64,000 bases of DNA, from positions 62,001-126,000 of the forward strand of contig JASANH010001508.1 of NCBI GenBank assembly GCA_030248295.1. The letters run 5' to 3'. Below the pieces are notes generated by a model. That model saw only the letters and a list, made by a program, of their open reading frames with translations, had not been told where the DNA came from and did not search any database. Shown here piece by piece: positions 44,949 to 56,036 of this stretch. The translations under genes and the position numbers were made by a program. The stretch is from Mesodorylaimus sp. YZB2_4. Its lineage: Eukaryota; Nematoda; Enoplea; Dorylaimida; Dorylaimidae. Position 1 is the stretch's first letter. Each line of letters opens with the position of its first letter.

Positions 44949-45465
44949 TACAGCGCACTCGAAGGCTAAGGAGCACATATTTGACAATCATTTTGTACCG
45001 AGGCGGGAGTCGAACCCTCCCTTGTAAGTGCGCACCCAGCGTGAGATGCAGACGCCTTGTAGGAAGCTAGCTGTGGCTTCCTTAGAGCTATTGCGAAATA
45101 CGAAGCAACCCACGCTAGAGAGCAGTCTTTTACTAGCCACCTAGCGGGATCACGCACGAAACAAGCACACACTAGCACACACAAAGCAATAACTGACCGA
45201 GTCACTCATGAGACGGCACGGCGCCGAGCTGACAGGAAACAGGAAACAGGCTAGACAGGCAGACTAGGGTGCGGCCACGGGGCGGCAGGCAAGACACTTG
45301 GTCACGTCACTGGCATACGTACATCCAAGAAAGATGGGGGTGTCTTCCTGACATAGAAAAGAGTACTCAAAGGCATAAGCTATGGCACTCATTGACATGG
45401 AATGATGCATTTCACAACAGTACACCCATCACAGCCTGAACCCGCTAGGCCACGACCCCGGCCCA
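44949..45465 (-). repeat. tRNA-derived SINE split by a ~380-bp insertion
   Basis: 44949-45058 carries the SINE body and most of the tRNA-like head (box B region GGAGGGTTCGACTCCCGCC on the minus strand). It stops at GACGCCTT. The rest of the head (AACC, then GCTAGGCCACGACCCC) resumes at about 45439. Compared with the uninterrupted copy at 45801-45936, the sequence 45059-45438 is extra and looks like a later insertion of unknown type. Confidence 0.7.
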
Positions 45466-45467
45466 GA

Positions 45468-45515
45468 GTATAGGGCTTGGCATCCCCCATGCATGGTGGA
45501 TGCCAATCCCTATAC
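45468..45515. repeat. 48-nt near-perfect palindrome
   Basis: GTATAGGGCTTGGCATCC starts the left arm and GGATGCCAATCCCTATAC ends the right arm. The 23-nt arms differ at only two positions, with a 2-nt centre. It adjoins the end of the split SINE and overlaps the end of the exon-like fragment. It could form a cruciform. Confidence 0.85.
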
Positions 45516-45790
45516 GTACTCTTGCACGGGGCGATCGATAGGCATGCGCGGCCGCAGTGGTGCAGCGGGTTCGGCCTTAATGTACCCGCACTGCTTGGAA
45601 GCGAACAGCTGTGCTCGTCCCAGGTTCACCTGTGGGTGACAATAGTCAGTTTGAGAACCACAAACCCTCGCTGACCTCGTGCGCCAGGCCGTGCGTGACT
45701 CGCCCGTCGAGGTGCTCCTAGTGGAGAGAGGGAAGCAAAATAATTGAAGATAGTCACGGCTATCGCTATCGAACACCGACAGTTCACGGA
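45510..45790 (-). pseudogene. Exon-like gene fragment, copy 1
   Basis: On the minus strand, an acceptor-like CTCTCCACTAG is followed by a frame reading EHLDGRVTHGLAHE. A 51-nt GT-AG intron candidate follows, then VNLGRAQLFASKQCGYIKAE, then a Pro/Arg-rich end (PRMPIDRPVQEYV) and TAG. A related sequence, including the intron, lies at 62500-62765 on the plus strand. The protein family was not recognised. With no upstream exons visible it is probably a duplicated fragment, though a terminal exon of a real gene cannot be excluded. Confidence 0.4.
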
Positions 45791-45800
45791 CCACCCGCTA

Positions 45801-45936
45801 TTGTAAGACGCACTCGAGGGCTAAGGAACACATACAGTACTTAACAATCATTTTTTTACCCAGGCGGGAGTCGAACCCTCCCCTGGAAGTGCTTACCCGG
45901 CGTGAAGCCTTAACCTCTAGGCCACGACCCGGGCCT
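45801..45936 (-). repeat. tRNA-derived SINE copy, uninterrupted
   Basis: Minus-strand tRNA-like head (GTGGCCTAGAGGTTAAGGC, box B GAGGGTTCGACTCCCGCC) with the same body as the other copies (ATGATTGTTAAGTACTGTATG, shown here as ATGATTGTTAAG and TACTGTATG). It serves as the reference for the split copy. Confidence 0.75.
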
Positions 45937-46560
45937 AGCGGTCAAGTAGACATAAAATGAGCCGTCCCTACTCGGCAGAGTTTGGAAGGTCTGAATTTGG
46001 GTCAGCTACAAGCAAGCCAGACTTCGTTAAACAGGGCACACAAAAATGTTCTGCAGTGGTCATAGAAAGAAGTGCAGTTATCATATACCGTTGCGTGCCC
46101 TCAAATCTATCTTTGAGACGCGTTTCGTTGATGTCTTGTGCATACCAGCACCAGATATGATGGTGCCACACCGCCCATGCGAAACGCCTACTGTACCCAA
46201 ACCAACGCAAGCGCATTGCAGGACCATGATAGGACACAGGATTCACTATTTCTCCTTCAGATCACGAGTTACGCCATGCTGGGAGTGAGCAGTAGAATGG
46301 ACTCTGAAGAATGGCTGCTCTAAATGACGTATTGGCCTAAGGCGGGAAAGAAAATCATGTTTCTCCAAGTATCTTCCACTTTCCACACTCGCATCGGCCT
46401 ACTCGTAAGACTAGGCGTAGGCCATAGAGACGCCCAACCTCTATGCTCTCCTTTTTCGCCAACCTTGCTCATCCAAATGTGAATAATAAAAAGCATTTTC
46501 TAAGCCGTTTTGACGTTCTCCGTTTTCTGAGCTCGTCGCGTTGTTTGACACTTGTACGAC

Positions 46561-49500
46561 ATGTGTGGCAAAGGCGCTGCCTTTTCTACGCTTTGGCTAC
46601 TTCTCCTTTTGTCAGTCTTTATCAGCGATTGTTTTGCTGGATCCCAAATAGGCGGTGGTGGCTATTACTGCCATGTGCTGTGTCTGTCCAATCAGCTTGG
46701 AAGTAAAGTGGGTCCGCTTAGCCTATCATCAGAGCTACCACTAATCACGTTCCAATTTAGGGTCCCACTCTGTCATCTGTGAGAGACAGCTGCAAGAAGT
46801 ATGACCGAAATGATTCTTGCGTAAGTGAGTGACTCTGAGGTGGCTTATCAAACGGTCCTCAAAGGTGCACTTGTCTGTGAGGCGGTGCTGATGCGTTTGC
46901 ATTGTAGAATGTAGATTGGGCTAACCATAGTGGATGCTCGATCCCTTCAAAGTCAGGTAATCCACTCCACAAACCTTGCATTTTTAGAATACTGGCACCC
47001 CTAACTGCAGGAAAGACTGTGTCGATTTGAAGACAGGAACTGGTAAATTTAGAATACTCAAGCCCTCTTTTCACCCTGGCATTTACTTTATCAATACAGG
47101 CTCAGCTCCATCTGCAGCGCCATCTGGTGTCCAAGCTAATTATTCCAGTAACCCAGAGCCCAATCCGTACATGGTGAATGTACAATGGGACAAAGTAGAC
47201 GGTGCGAATTTGTATGTTATCGAATATTTTCAATTCGAAGAAAAGAAGGAGAACGACAGTGGCAAGATTTTAGGTCATGAGGTAATCTGATAGCGTGAAG
47301 TGTCTGGTTGTGAAAATGCAAGAATGAAGTTGGTCGTTTCAGGAATCGACGGACACAAAATTATCCATCAATCGAGATAAAAAGTCACTCTGCGTTAGAT
47401 ATGGATTCCGTGTGGCGGCTGTCAACAAAAATGGAATAGGACCTTTTAGTGAAGACATCATCTTGGACAGTAAGAAATCTGTTTAATCTAAACCTCCTTC
47501 ACCACAAAACCGTCTTTTAGAGCCCACACCAATCTATATGACCAAGCCCACTTACAAATTGAAGTCTCTAGTTTATACGGATAAGATATACGAGATCAAT
47601 GTACTCGGCCAAGTCACAACTGATCCGAACACAGTAGAGGCAACTATCGAGTACACACTACCTCCCAACTGGCATCCCAGCGATTTTCTCCCCCCGCCTG
47701 ACGAGTATATTCACAATCTGATGTGCAAACGGGCCAGCGCTGGACCATTTACCACGAGATCAGTAAGGAAAGAAAGACAATTATGGACTGGCCTATACAC
47801 TGACATTCTTTAGAACATGTCAGCTGAAAAGCCAGAACTGATTGTGCCTTTCCCAGGCAAAAATGTTCAAGCAGACTGCACTTACTTGTATACTGTAAGT
47901 GATATGATCACAGCAGTATATGATTGGGTTGCATATCAAAGTGTTTCAGCTCCTTGGTTTGAACACGGTTTGTGGAACTACGGCTGAATTCCCTGATCCG
48001 TCTGAGAACACTAGTCCCAACAGCGGTCCATCAGATTTCGGAGTTTTCATTAATATCAGTAAGTGACTGGGTGTCCCCCACCCCTCGGTCTTGTGAGCTA
48101 AGTGTCTTCCACGTTGGGTGTGGTGCAGATCACCTTGTATGACAATAGATTCAGGTTGCCAATTTAACTATCATCTCTGGCATGGGGCGTGGTACCATTT
48201 GCCAAGACGCTATGCTATATGACCAACTTTCAGCTCTCTTGATTCACACTAATGCCCCGCCAAGTCCATGGATCGAGCCACAGGTCAAAGGGCTTCTGGG
48301 GCCAGTGCTGACAAGTTTGTAACCATACCACCAAGTACACTCTAGGGTGAAGAGCCACGAACCCGTGTTCGTGCATTGATGAGCATGTGGGTATGAGGCT
48401 GTCTCACATGTATTTCCTGACATGAATAGGCAGCAGAGGAATGTGCAGTAGGTAAACCTGTAGGTATGCAAGTATGGAAGGAGGGCAGGTATGACTTGTC
48501 TGGAGACCTCTGCCTTACTGTGCTGCACACTAGGCTGAACAAGCAAGCCGCCTGGCCGCCTGTGGCTGGCTCCCCAGCGATTATTCTTGTCATGATCACG
48601 GGTTCTGCTCCTTCGCCCTCGAATGCATTTTGCTGGTATGGCGACATGAACTTGGCAGCACCGGCCCTAAAAGCCCTTTGACCGGTGGCTCCCTACTAGT
48701 CTGGCGGAACATGTGTGAGTCACCCCAGCTAAAAATTGGTGCAGCCATAAAAATCTGGTGCAGAAAGGCAATGATAAGCATTTTTCCATACTTTTTGTGT
48801 GGGCTTTACTGGTAAGATCCTCTACTTCGTATGTTCATATCAGGAAGATCCACTCTTATGTGATAGGGTCACGTAGCTCTATCCATGGACGGCATGAGTA
48901 TCCTTGGCATCTGACAGTCCCGGGATCAAAAAGAATAAATGTCACTGAACGTGTCCTCCTGAGATGCCTCAATATGATCGATGATGGCCGATGTTCATGA
49001 ATTTGATTATCACCTTTTAGGTTGTACGGCCGTCGTTAATTCACCGTGCAAAGCTGTGAACGAAAGTAAGCGAGCCTTTCTCTTTTAGCATGTCGCACCC
49101 TTTGAATAAAGAGATGCCCATGATGAAAATCAGCATCAGAAGTACATACAAAAAATTGAGCCTTGAGTGGGATTCGAACCCGTGATGTGCACCATAGAAA
49201 GAGGGTGGGTATACCGCAGTAAAGATAGGTCCCAATTGTTACACCCCCCCCCCCCCCCCTATGTTTTCTGTTACCCCTCGAAACGTAATGATGGCGACGG
49301 GCGATTCTAGGTAAACAACCATCGTGCGCTGTCAAAAACTTCGAATACGAAGTTGCATCGAGCTCTGGCCAAAGTGCTTCAGTTACCTTAACTTGGGGCG
49401 ATTTACTGAATCCAAAAAGTTGGCCCATTCAATATTACGTTATCAAATGCAGCCTGAGCGAAAAACCAAACACGAATCTCGTACTGGTGCTACCCATTGT

Positions 49501-50020
49501 CAAAAGCGTTGGCATGACAAAAACCTGCTCTTCATCCGGATCATGTGATGTGAGTGCTTAGCAAAACGCCCAATGAAAGCTGTGTGAGACCAGCTACACA
49601 TAATTTCTCTTTAAGGGGAAGTCACGGTCAGCTACGATTGGCAACTTGGACGTGGGCAAATATTTTGTAGCGCAAATATGTGCAGTGTATGACCCTTCTT
49701 TGGAAGAGGCCATACAGTGGGATATGGTGCCACGATATCCAATCGATCTCACCTCTAATCAGTCAGCCACCTTCAGTCCCAATCTGGGCACTCAGCCTTT
49801 ACCTTCATCCACTGCTCAAATATTGTCAGCTACGCCATTATTTAATCAAACAACGACTCCAACCTCAACCGGCACGCCTTCAGTGGCATCTACGGCCTCA
49901 GCAACTGTTACAAAAACCACAACACAAGCAGAAAGTGGTGCAACAAGTGATCGCAATGCGGTTCATACTGGTCTAATCTCGCTTTTAGTCGTGCTGGTTA
50001 TGTGTTATCTGACAAAGTAG
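46561..50020 (+). CDS. Anosmin/KAL-1-like surface protein with FN3 domains
   Basis: Eleven exons join in frame to 563 residues: 46561-46707, 46761-46820, 46988-47042, 47100-47281, 47343-47469, 47521-47762, 47814-47894, 47950-48058, 49021-49065, 49311-49549, 49616-50020. Order: signal peptide (LWLLLLLSVFISDCFA); a short Cys-rich region (CHVLCLSNQ, CKKYDRNDSC, CRKDCVD); a fibronectin type III domain (NVQWDKVDGANLYVIEYF, YGFRVAAVNKNGIGPFSE); a second, weaker FN3-like region; a third segment (ASVTLTWGDL, IQYYVIKCSL); a Thr/Ser-rich stalk; and a short C-terminal hydrophobic end (HTGLISLLVVLVMCYLTK) typical of a GPI-anchor signal. The Cys-rich start followed by an FN3 with YVIEY and FRVAAVN resembles anosmin-1/KAL-1, an extracellular neural-guidance protein. 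That assignment is tentative. Intron 8 holds a transposon-like element and a poly-C tract. Confidence 0.82.
48270..48696. mobile_element. ~425-bp element with ~100-bp imperfect inverted repeats
   Basis: The left arm (GAGCCACAGGTCAAAGGGCT, GGCCAGTGCTGAC, ACCATACCA, AACCCGTG) recurs inverted at the right end (AGCCCTTTGACCGGTGGCTC, CAGCACCGGCC). The match continues about 100 nt into each arm with scattered differences. A further single arm lies at 50421-50525. There is no coding capacity. It lies in intron 8 of the FN3 gene. Confidence 0.7.
49244..49259. repeat. Poly-C tract
   Basis: Sixteen consecutive C residues in intron 9 of the FN3 gene. Confidence 0.95.
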
Positions 50021-50420
50021 GAATGGCTAGTTTTCGGGTTCTAAGTGCTGAATTTTTTTACAGCATAATATGCTTGTTTGTATGAAGTGTTGCTCAACTG
50101 TATTCACAAAAGGACTGTGGAGAGCGGACTGCTATGTAAGGGACTGTCAGATAAGACTTCTTGCTCGCGGGTTTACCGAAAGCAGGGATGCTAAGGAAGG
50201 ATTTAACCTGTCTCAGGAGGGACTAGTCCTGAGCAAGCACAGCTAGTTGCAATGACACTGTCAGTCAGTTTACAAGCCACGTTTAGGGTCACCCGGTGCA
50301 GACATACTGTACATGTACCGTCATCCGACGATCGCCGAAACATTGCTTGGAAACTCCAATCCAGTTAGAAATGCTGTTCTTTTTCAGGCCCTATTAAACC
50401 TATTACACCAGCCGTCTAGA

Positions 50421-50525
50421 TAGAATCACAGGTCAAAGGAGTTCTGGGGCAAGCGCTAACAATTTTATGTTTCACTGCACTGGCAAATGCACTAAAGGGT
50501 GCTAGAGGCCCGAATCCGCAAATAT
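50421..50525 (+). repeat. Single arm of the 48270-48696 element
   Basis: Shares AATCACAGGTCAAAGG, GTTCTGGGGCAAGCGCTAAC and the following CACT...AGGGTG order with the left arm at 48270. No second arm was found. Confidence 0.6.
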
Positions 50526-50835
50526 GGTGCGAAATCAGTGCCTGGCCGACCAGGGTCGACTGTACCGACCGAAGAAAGCAGCATTTTCAGCAGCACTTGG
50601 TAGAATTCATAAGTATCACAGACCTAAAGTCAGCCTAGCATCCGGACTATAAGATAAGATGCTCCGCGAGTAAATTCTTGAAATTTTGGTCACTTTTTGA
50701 GATCGGTTATCTAACAATAGTTTGGAATTATAAACCAACAGCTGCTAGATTCATTTTCTCTTCATGAAAATTGACCGCTTTGAAGCGACTGAATGTACGC
50801 GAGCGTTAAATTACGCACAAAATATTATAAAACTC

Positions 50836-50935
50836 GGTACGGCCGTACCGGCCTATTTTCAGTGCCGTACCCGTACCGTACCACCCACCGGTACGGCGGT
50901 ACGGTACGGCCGGCACGGTGGTACGGTCGACCCTG
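50836..50935. repeat. GTAC-rich palindromic stretch
   Basis: About 100 bp dominated by GGTACGGC, GTACCGTACC and their complements, giving many nested short palindromes. Confidence 0.9.
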
Positions 50936-51440
50936 GCTGGCCAAAAACATTCTGTATTTTGCAGCTGCAGCACCATTTTACCATTTTTTGTGCGCTGGTC
51001 ATCACGAGTTTATTCTTTCAGGATGCGCGACTGGATATTGGCGAGGAACTTTAGCTGTGCATTTTTTCTTGCTTGACCCTTTTGTATGATGACTCATGAC
51101 CAGCGATTAGATAGCGCAATCTTGGCCCCTTTTTCAATTGCTTGCATTGTAAATGCGCCCCCATTAAAACTAGTGTCACATGCAGTTCTCAGAAAAGTTT
51201 CACGAACGCACATTTGTAGGCTGACAGTGACACAATTAGTGAGTCTGGTATGTAAGAATGAGTGCTTTGGAGAGGCGTCTACTACTTGTTGCTCAATAAA
51301 ATATTGCATACACACACACACCGTCCGTTCAGCAAGGGCACTTTGTATCTCCTGACTGAATCTACTAGATCCATGGAATCGTATACCTAACCAATGCGCT
51401 ATCTACCTCGAAGCTATAAAACGATAATCGTATTGGAAAA

Positions 51441-52847
51441 TCACTTGTAAGCAACCAGTATGATGGCTGGCACGAATGAGATAAGGTGCAGAACGTGGCA
51501 CGCGGCTGAGTTGCCACCACCTGGTTTTTTCGTCTGGGCTGTCGTCGTCTCATTGTGGTGGAGGTCAGCCGTAGCTCCACTTGCAGTTGTTCCTCCGACA
51601 GTTCCGTTTGTGTCGTGATGATGATGCTCAGTGACTGCAGTAGCCTCAGTTGCATTTTCAGCAGATTCCATAGTCTCGTTAATCTCTATCATTGCTTCTT
51701 CGGTCGTCATTGGCATCTCAGTGGCGTTTGTGGCTGTTTCGACCATAGTTTCATTGATGTCCACATGGTGATCATGCTCCTCAGTTGTTGTAAGCGGAGT
51801 TTCTGTGAAGTTAAGCAAAGTTTGGTTGAGTTCGACTCTATGGTGATGGGTCACGGGTTCTGTGGGTGGTACAGTTTGACCCTCAACGGTTTCGTTCACG
51901 TGGACGTGATGATGATGTCCCTCCTCGACCACACCCACCAATGAGACGTCAACGCCGGGCAAACACTCGTTTAGTATGGTCTCGTAAGATTGGCGCTCAT
52001 TGCACATATCCCATCGGCATTCAAATATGAAACTATAGCGATCCGAGACATTCATCCCGACTCGAACATCGTAGGCTCCTGCGATCGGATTGGTCGGGAA
52101 GGATGACTGTAGACGGCGAACTGAATTCTTTTGAGCAATGGTTCGTGGGGCAAACGTACAACCGCGGACAGTCTTGCCAGTATCCACACGATGGAAGTTG
52201 GCGCAGACGGGAAATGTATCGGCCGGTATGGTTATACCAGAGGCCGCCATGGCATTAGCACTGCACATGCCATCCGTGCAGAACTCTGCCATTCTTAAAC
52301 GAAGCCTAGTGGCATCCTGGTAGAAATTGCTAGCATTCGAAGCCCGACCATTGCCTACGGCTGTCGATAGCCATTGGACTCCTCTCTCGACGGACAGATC
52401 GAACAATGTAACCATGTCGTTCGGATCACAGTTACATGAAAACGCGTCGGTGCTCATGTTGTTCATAGACAACGTATCGCATGTGGCATTCCTAACCTGA
52501 TTCAGTTGATTTTCCACTTCCGTATTGCAATTATCTTCGCCGCAGCATCCGCCAAAGCTGCTCAATTTGCCATTGGTAAATGTGACATCAAGTGATCGAC
52601 TCTCGGCAACGATGTCGCAGTTCGAATTGGCTAAGTTGCATCCTTTCCAGGGCCGTTCTCCGTTGATGGTTGGATCATAGAGTAATTGACAGTGCTCGGG
52701 TCCATACCAATTCTTTGGTGGCTGGCAAGAACCCGATTTACATTGAGAGTCCTCATCACAATGGCAAGTCAATGCCGAGATATGTTCGGGCAGATAAGTG
52801 GCGATGAAGAGTGATAAGAAAATGCAGCCATTCGAAAATGATGCCAT
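51441..52847 (-). CDS. Cys-rich, His-repeat, GPI-type surface protein
   Basis: Not recognised as a named family. It is a 468-residue intronless frame. It begins with a signal peptide (MASFSNGCIFLSLFIATYL). The next 280 or so residues are Cys-rich and arranged as spaced pairs: CHCDEDSQCKSGSCQPP, CCGEDNCNTE, FSCNCDPND, CTDGMCSANAM, CRWDMCNE. The CC-DNCN and MCN endings recall three-finger (Ly6-like) or activin-receptor-like ectodomains. A Thr/Glu-rich stalk follows, in which His clusters alternate with N-glycosylation sites (EEGHHHHVHVNET, THHHRVELNQT, EHDHHVDINET, EHHHHDTNGT, DLHHNET). The C-terminal hydrophobic end (HLISFVPAIILVAYK) after Gly/Asn/Ser looks like a GPI-anchor signal. The His clusters could bind zinc or copper outside the cell; that is inference. 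Confidence 0.82.
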   Translation of the reverse strand: MASFSNGCIFLSLFIATYLPEHISALTCHCDEDSQCKSGSCQPPKNWYGPEHCQLLYDPTINGERPWKGCNLANSNCDIVAESRSLDVTFTNGKLSSFGGCCGEDNCNTEVENQLNQVRNATCDTLSMNNMSTDAFSCNCDPNDMVTLFDLSVERGVQWLSTAVGNGRASNASNFYQDATRLRLRMAEFCTDGMCSANAMAASGITIPADTFPVCANFHRVDTGKTVRGCTFAPRTIAQKNSVRRLQSSFPTNPIAGAYDVRVGMNVSDRYSFIFECRWDMCNERQSYETILNECLPGVDVSLVGVVEEGHHHHVHVNETVEGQTVPPTEPVTHHHRVELNQTLLNFTETPLTTTEEHDHHVDINETMVETATNATEMPMTTEEAMIEINETMESAENATEATAVTEHHHHDTNGTVGGTTASGATADLHHNETTTAQTKKPGGGNSAACHVLHLISFVPAIILVAYK

Positions 52848-54504
52848 TATCGACGTGACGTTTTTAGAGTCTATTCACAACCAAACAGCCTGTACGCAAC
52901 GCTGGGAATTTATAAGGGAACAGGACTGGGCTATTGTTAATCAGCAATGTTAGGCGCGAATCCTCCTTCACGCGCACACCCTACGTCAAAATTGAGAATC
53001 GCTCTTTGGTCCCAACTTCTCCCTCCAACACGACTCCCAGTCTAGTCTTATTCGTTTACCATCGTTGCGTGGACCGGAATTGCTCGCTTTTTCCACTCCC
53101 TATTCACTTCGAAATACAGTGTTCCACGTTGGTTGCTCATCATGGCCTCCGGGTAAAGCATATTTCGAGCCTTCAACAGGCATGAAGCACACGAAGTACA
53201 CGCGCCGATCTGCCCTCCACGCCTATGAATATGATCCGAAATACGCTTTGACATAGGACATTGGTATTGTTTAATGGAATTTTGTGTACTTTTTCAGGCA
53301 GCCAACAACATCTTCGCTACATCCTCGCGAACTCCCGACTTTGGTACTTTGTTGGGTGGTAAACCAGTTTCTGCATCGTTTTATGTTTCGATATGGAAAG
53401 TTGGCAGATTCAGAAAGGTAATTTTTCGTCCAATGAGATGCACATTGTGGTGTCTAATATCTCACTACCATGTTTAACACTTTATAGGCGTGCGCGAGAC
53501 CAGTATCGCTGTCGTGCTATTTTTAAGTCAATAAGTAGTTCAGTCGGTTGAAAATTGACCAAATGGAGCACTCGTGCAGCAGCAAAGTACTAATTTGAAG
53601 ATCTGAATCACCAATTCGAGTCCAGGAGGAATGCAGAACGACAGGAAGATTTATGGCTAGCTGCACCAGTTGCACATTGCTGATGTAGCTGAAAGAAGGG
53701 GACGCCTTTTTGTTTCGAGCAAACGACAACTGACGAAAATGGAGCCAGCACTTTTTAAAAGAACTCCTCAATGAGGGGCCGAAAGAGCATACCTTACCCC
53801 GCAACATTGCTGTTCAGTTCTTGAAAACCCAAGCACCAAGTGCTTGGTCAACAGTCCTTTGTACAGTGCCTTGTTGGCAAGTCGTCAGCTCCGTTTGACA
53901 TCTAAAAGTAGCTAAGGCCACTCGAGTCCTATGCGTTGCAGTCGAAACGTGCATCTATGCCCAGCAGCATTGTTGTCAGGCTGGTCGAAGTAAAATCTGC
54001 GCGAGGAATCACAAGTCACTCAGTTATGTCATTCCTAGTCAGCGCAGCTGAAACAATAGCTCCACTTAGGCACAACTCGTTATCTGGCATTAGTCATCTG
54101 CGATCTTCGCTAAGACCCCCTGTGCAGTGAATTGCTACACTCATACAAAACATAGCGATCTCAATTAGCGCATACAATCATCGGAACACATCAAAGACAT
54201 GTGGGAAGAACATGAAGAGGAACAGAAAGGCACCACGCCACTGCGATAAACGGTTGTCATCTCGCTCAGGTTTCACTCTTGGCGCTTGAGCTGCTCGAAG
54301 CTACTCACAGCCATGAAACATTCACAAGCGATTTTGGCTAGCTTATTGATACATTTGCACACTCCCATGACCCACTTTACGCTTTGTAAATCCATTCAGT
54401 ACCGCCAAGGTGCTAAGCGAGTCTTTCCCGTGGATCAACGTTAGACGCGAGCGGTAGGACCCTTGGTCTGGTCTAGTGGTTAACGGTGCGAACAGTTCGA
54501 GACC
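52848..54504. other. Noncoding stretch upstream of the PP1-like gene
   Basis: Short open stretches near 53065-53255 and 53299-53418 have splice-like edges (TTTTTCAG before 53299, GTAATT after AGAAAG) but no recognisable protein. A tRNA-like D-arm/T-arm fusion (TGGTCTAGTGGTTAACGG then GTTCGAGACC) lies at about 54463-54504, immediately before the PP1-like start. Confidence 0.45.
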
Positions 54505-55789
54505 ATGACTTCACGCAAGCAACAAGATGCAGCAAGACTTCAGAATATCGCCAACCGTCTCTTGAAAAAGGTGCGAGTTTTCAATCTTGTCTTGATTAAC
54601 TCTTGCAGTTCCTTTTTAGAAAGTCTTGGGCAAGGAGCCGTTGCAAGTGAGCGAAATTAAGTTCTTGATCCAGAAAGCCAAAATTTCGCTGCGCGTGAAT
54701 CCGAGTGCGTTGCTGGAAATCAACGCACCAGTCGTCATTTGCGGAGACACCCACGGCCAGTTCCGAGACCTCCTCCGGCTGTTCAAGCTGAATGGGTTCC
54801 CACCAGCGACACGGTATCTGTTCCTGGGTAAGTCTGGGTTGCCTGCTAGGGGTGTTGTGGGCGAGGAGGAGCGGGATCCCAACAGTGGCTGGTCCTGATG
54901 GGATAAAAATCGAACTTATTCTGTCGTAGGGGACTACGTCGATCGAGGCGAGCACAGCATCGAGGTCATCTGCACAATGTTCGCCTTGAAGGTGTGTTTT
55001 CCGAACGACTTCTTCTTTCTTCGTGGCAACCACGAGACGAGGGAGATCAATCGCGCCTACGGCTTCTATGAAGAGTGCGAACGCCGATTTCCCGATGCCA
55101 GCCTGTGGCAGGAGTTCAACGTAAGTGAGTCTCAGGCCCCAGGTCTGGTCTACAATCTGCTTCGTTTCAGGACGTCTTCGATTGGTTGCCTCTGGCAGCT
55201 CTGGTCAGCACGAGGCTGTTCTGCATGCATGGTGGCATACCGAACGGGCTGGAGAATTTTGAGCAGATTCGACGGATCCCGATGCCGACCGAGTGTCCCC
55301 GCGAAGGAATCGTGCCCGACCTTCTGTGGTCCGACCCGTGTGACTGGGTTCTGGGTAAGTCTGCCCTGCATGAACTTCTCCGATGCATATTATAACCATG
55401 TTCTCGTTGAGGATTCGTCCCAAGTACGCGTGGCCTGGGTCACCTGTTCGGCGCCGACGAGCTGGAAGCGTGCTGTCAGAGGTTGGGGATCGATTTGGTT
55501 GTCCGCGCTCATCAGGTATGCCCACTTAACTGCGATCTTTCGGTCATCAAATGAAGCAGACTTGGATTTCAGGTCTTCATCGAAGGCTATCAGTTCTTTG
55601 GCAATCAACGCCTGGTCACCATCTTCAGCGCGCCCAACTACGGCGGCGTGTTCAACAACGACGCATCCACCTTGGTGGTCGACGACAAAATGTTATGTAT
55701 TGTTCGGGTAAGCCTTCTCGGTGTTTTCCCCTGCACTGGCCCAGAAAGTATGGTTCTTTCAGATCCTCCATCCGTCGTCAAAAACATGA
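54505..55789 (+). CDS. PP1-like Ser/Thr protein phosphatase catalytic subunit
   Basis: PPP-family metallophosphatase closest to PP1. Seven exons (54505-54570, 54620-54827, 54930-55120, 55171-55354, 55412-55515, 55573-55707, 55763-55789) splice in frame to 304 residues. All metal-binding and catalytic blocks are present: [32 protein letters not shown] and [24 protein letters not shown] follows near the end. It differs from standard PP1 in GDTHGQ (PP1 has GDIHGQ), GEHSIE for GKQSLE, SAPNYGG for SAPNYCG and a very short C-terminus (ILHPSSKT). Nematodes carry many such PP1-like genes, often germline- or sperm-expressed. The start ATG has no in-frame alternative upstream in the exon. Intron 4 ends in the unusual TTGAG acceptor. 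Confidence 0.93.
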
Positions 55790-56036
55790 CGAAAACACAG
55801 AAGCGAGGAGTCGCCTGTTCCGTGATAAGCGATCAAGTTTGGTCTGAAGCCTATCGTGTTGTGCCTGCGTCGTTTGCGAGGTGCCAAAGCAGTGAGACAG
55901 CAATGGAAGTGTGCGGTAGTGTTCCATCATCCATAAGCCATTGCACACCTACTCGTAATATTAAGAGGATTCTGCTACAGCACAAAACGTGAATCAGGCG
56001 GCAGTCGGAATCGAGATATGTCAACTAAACGACGCA

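Larger units (their letters stand above)
44713..46560. other. Repeat-rich intergenic stretch
   Basis: Holds two SINE copies (one split by an insertion), a near-perfect 48-nt palindrome and an exon-like fragment on the minus strand, all listed separately. No intact gene was seen. Confidence 0.6.
50021..51440. other. Noncoding stretch with GTAC-rich repeat
   Basis: Contains one arm of the long-inverted-repeat element (50421-50525) and the GTAC-rich palindromic stretch (50836-50935). No gene was seen. Confidence 0.55.

Noticed and set aside
53065-53520. Small two-exon gene before the PP1-like gene
   Set aside because: Splice-like edges exist, but no frame combination gave a convincing product, so it was left as noncoding.
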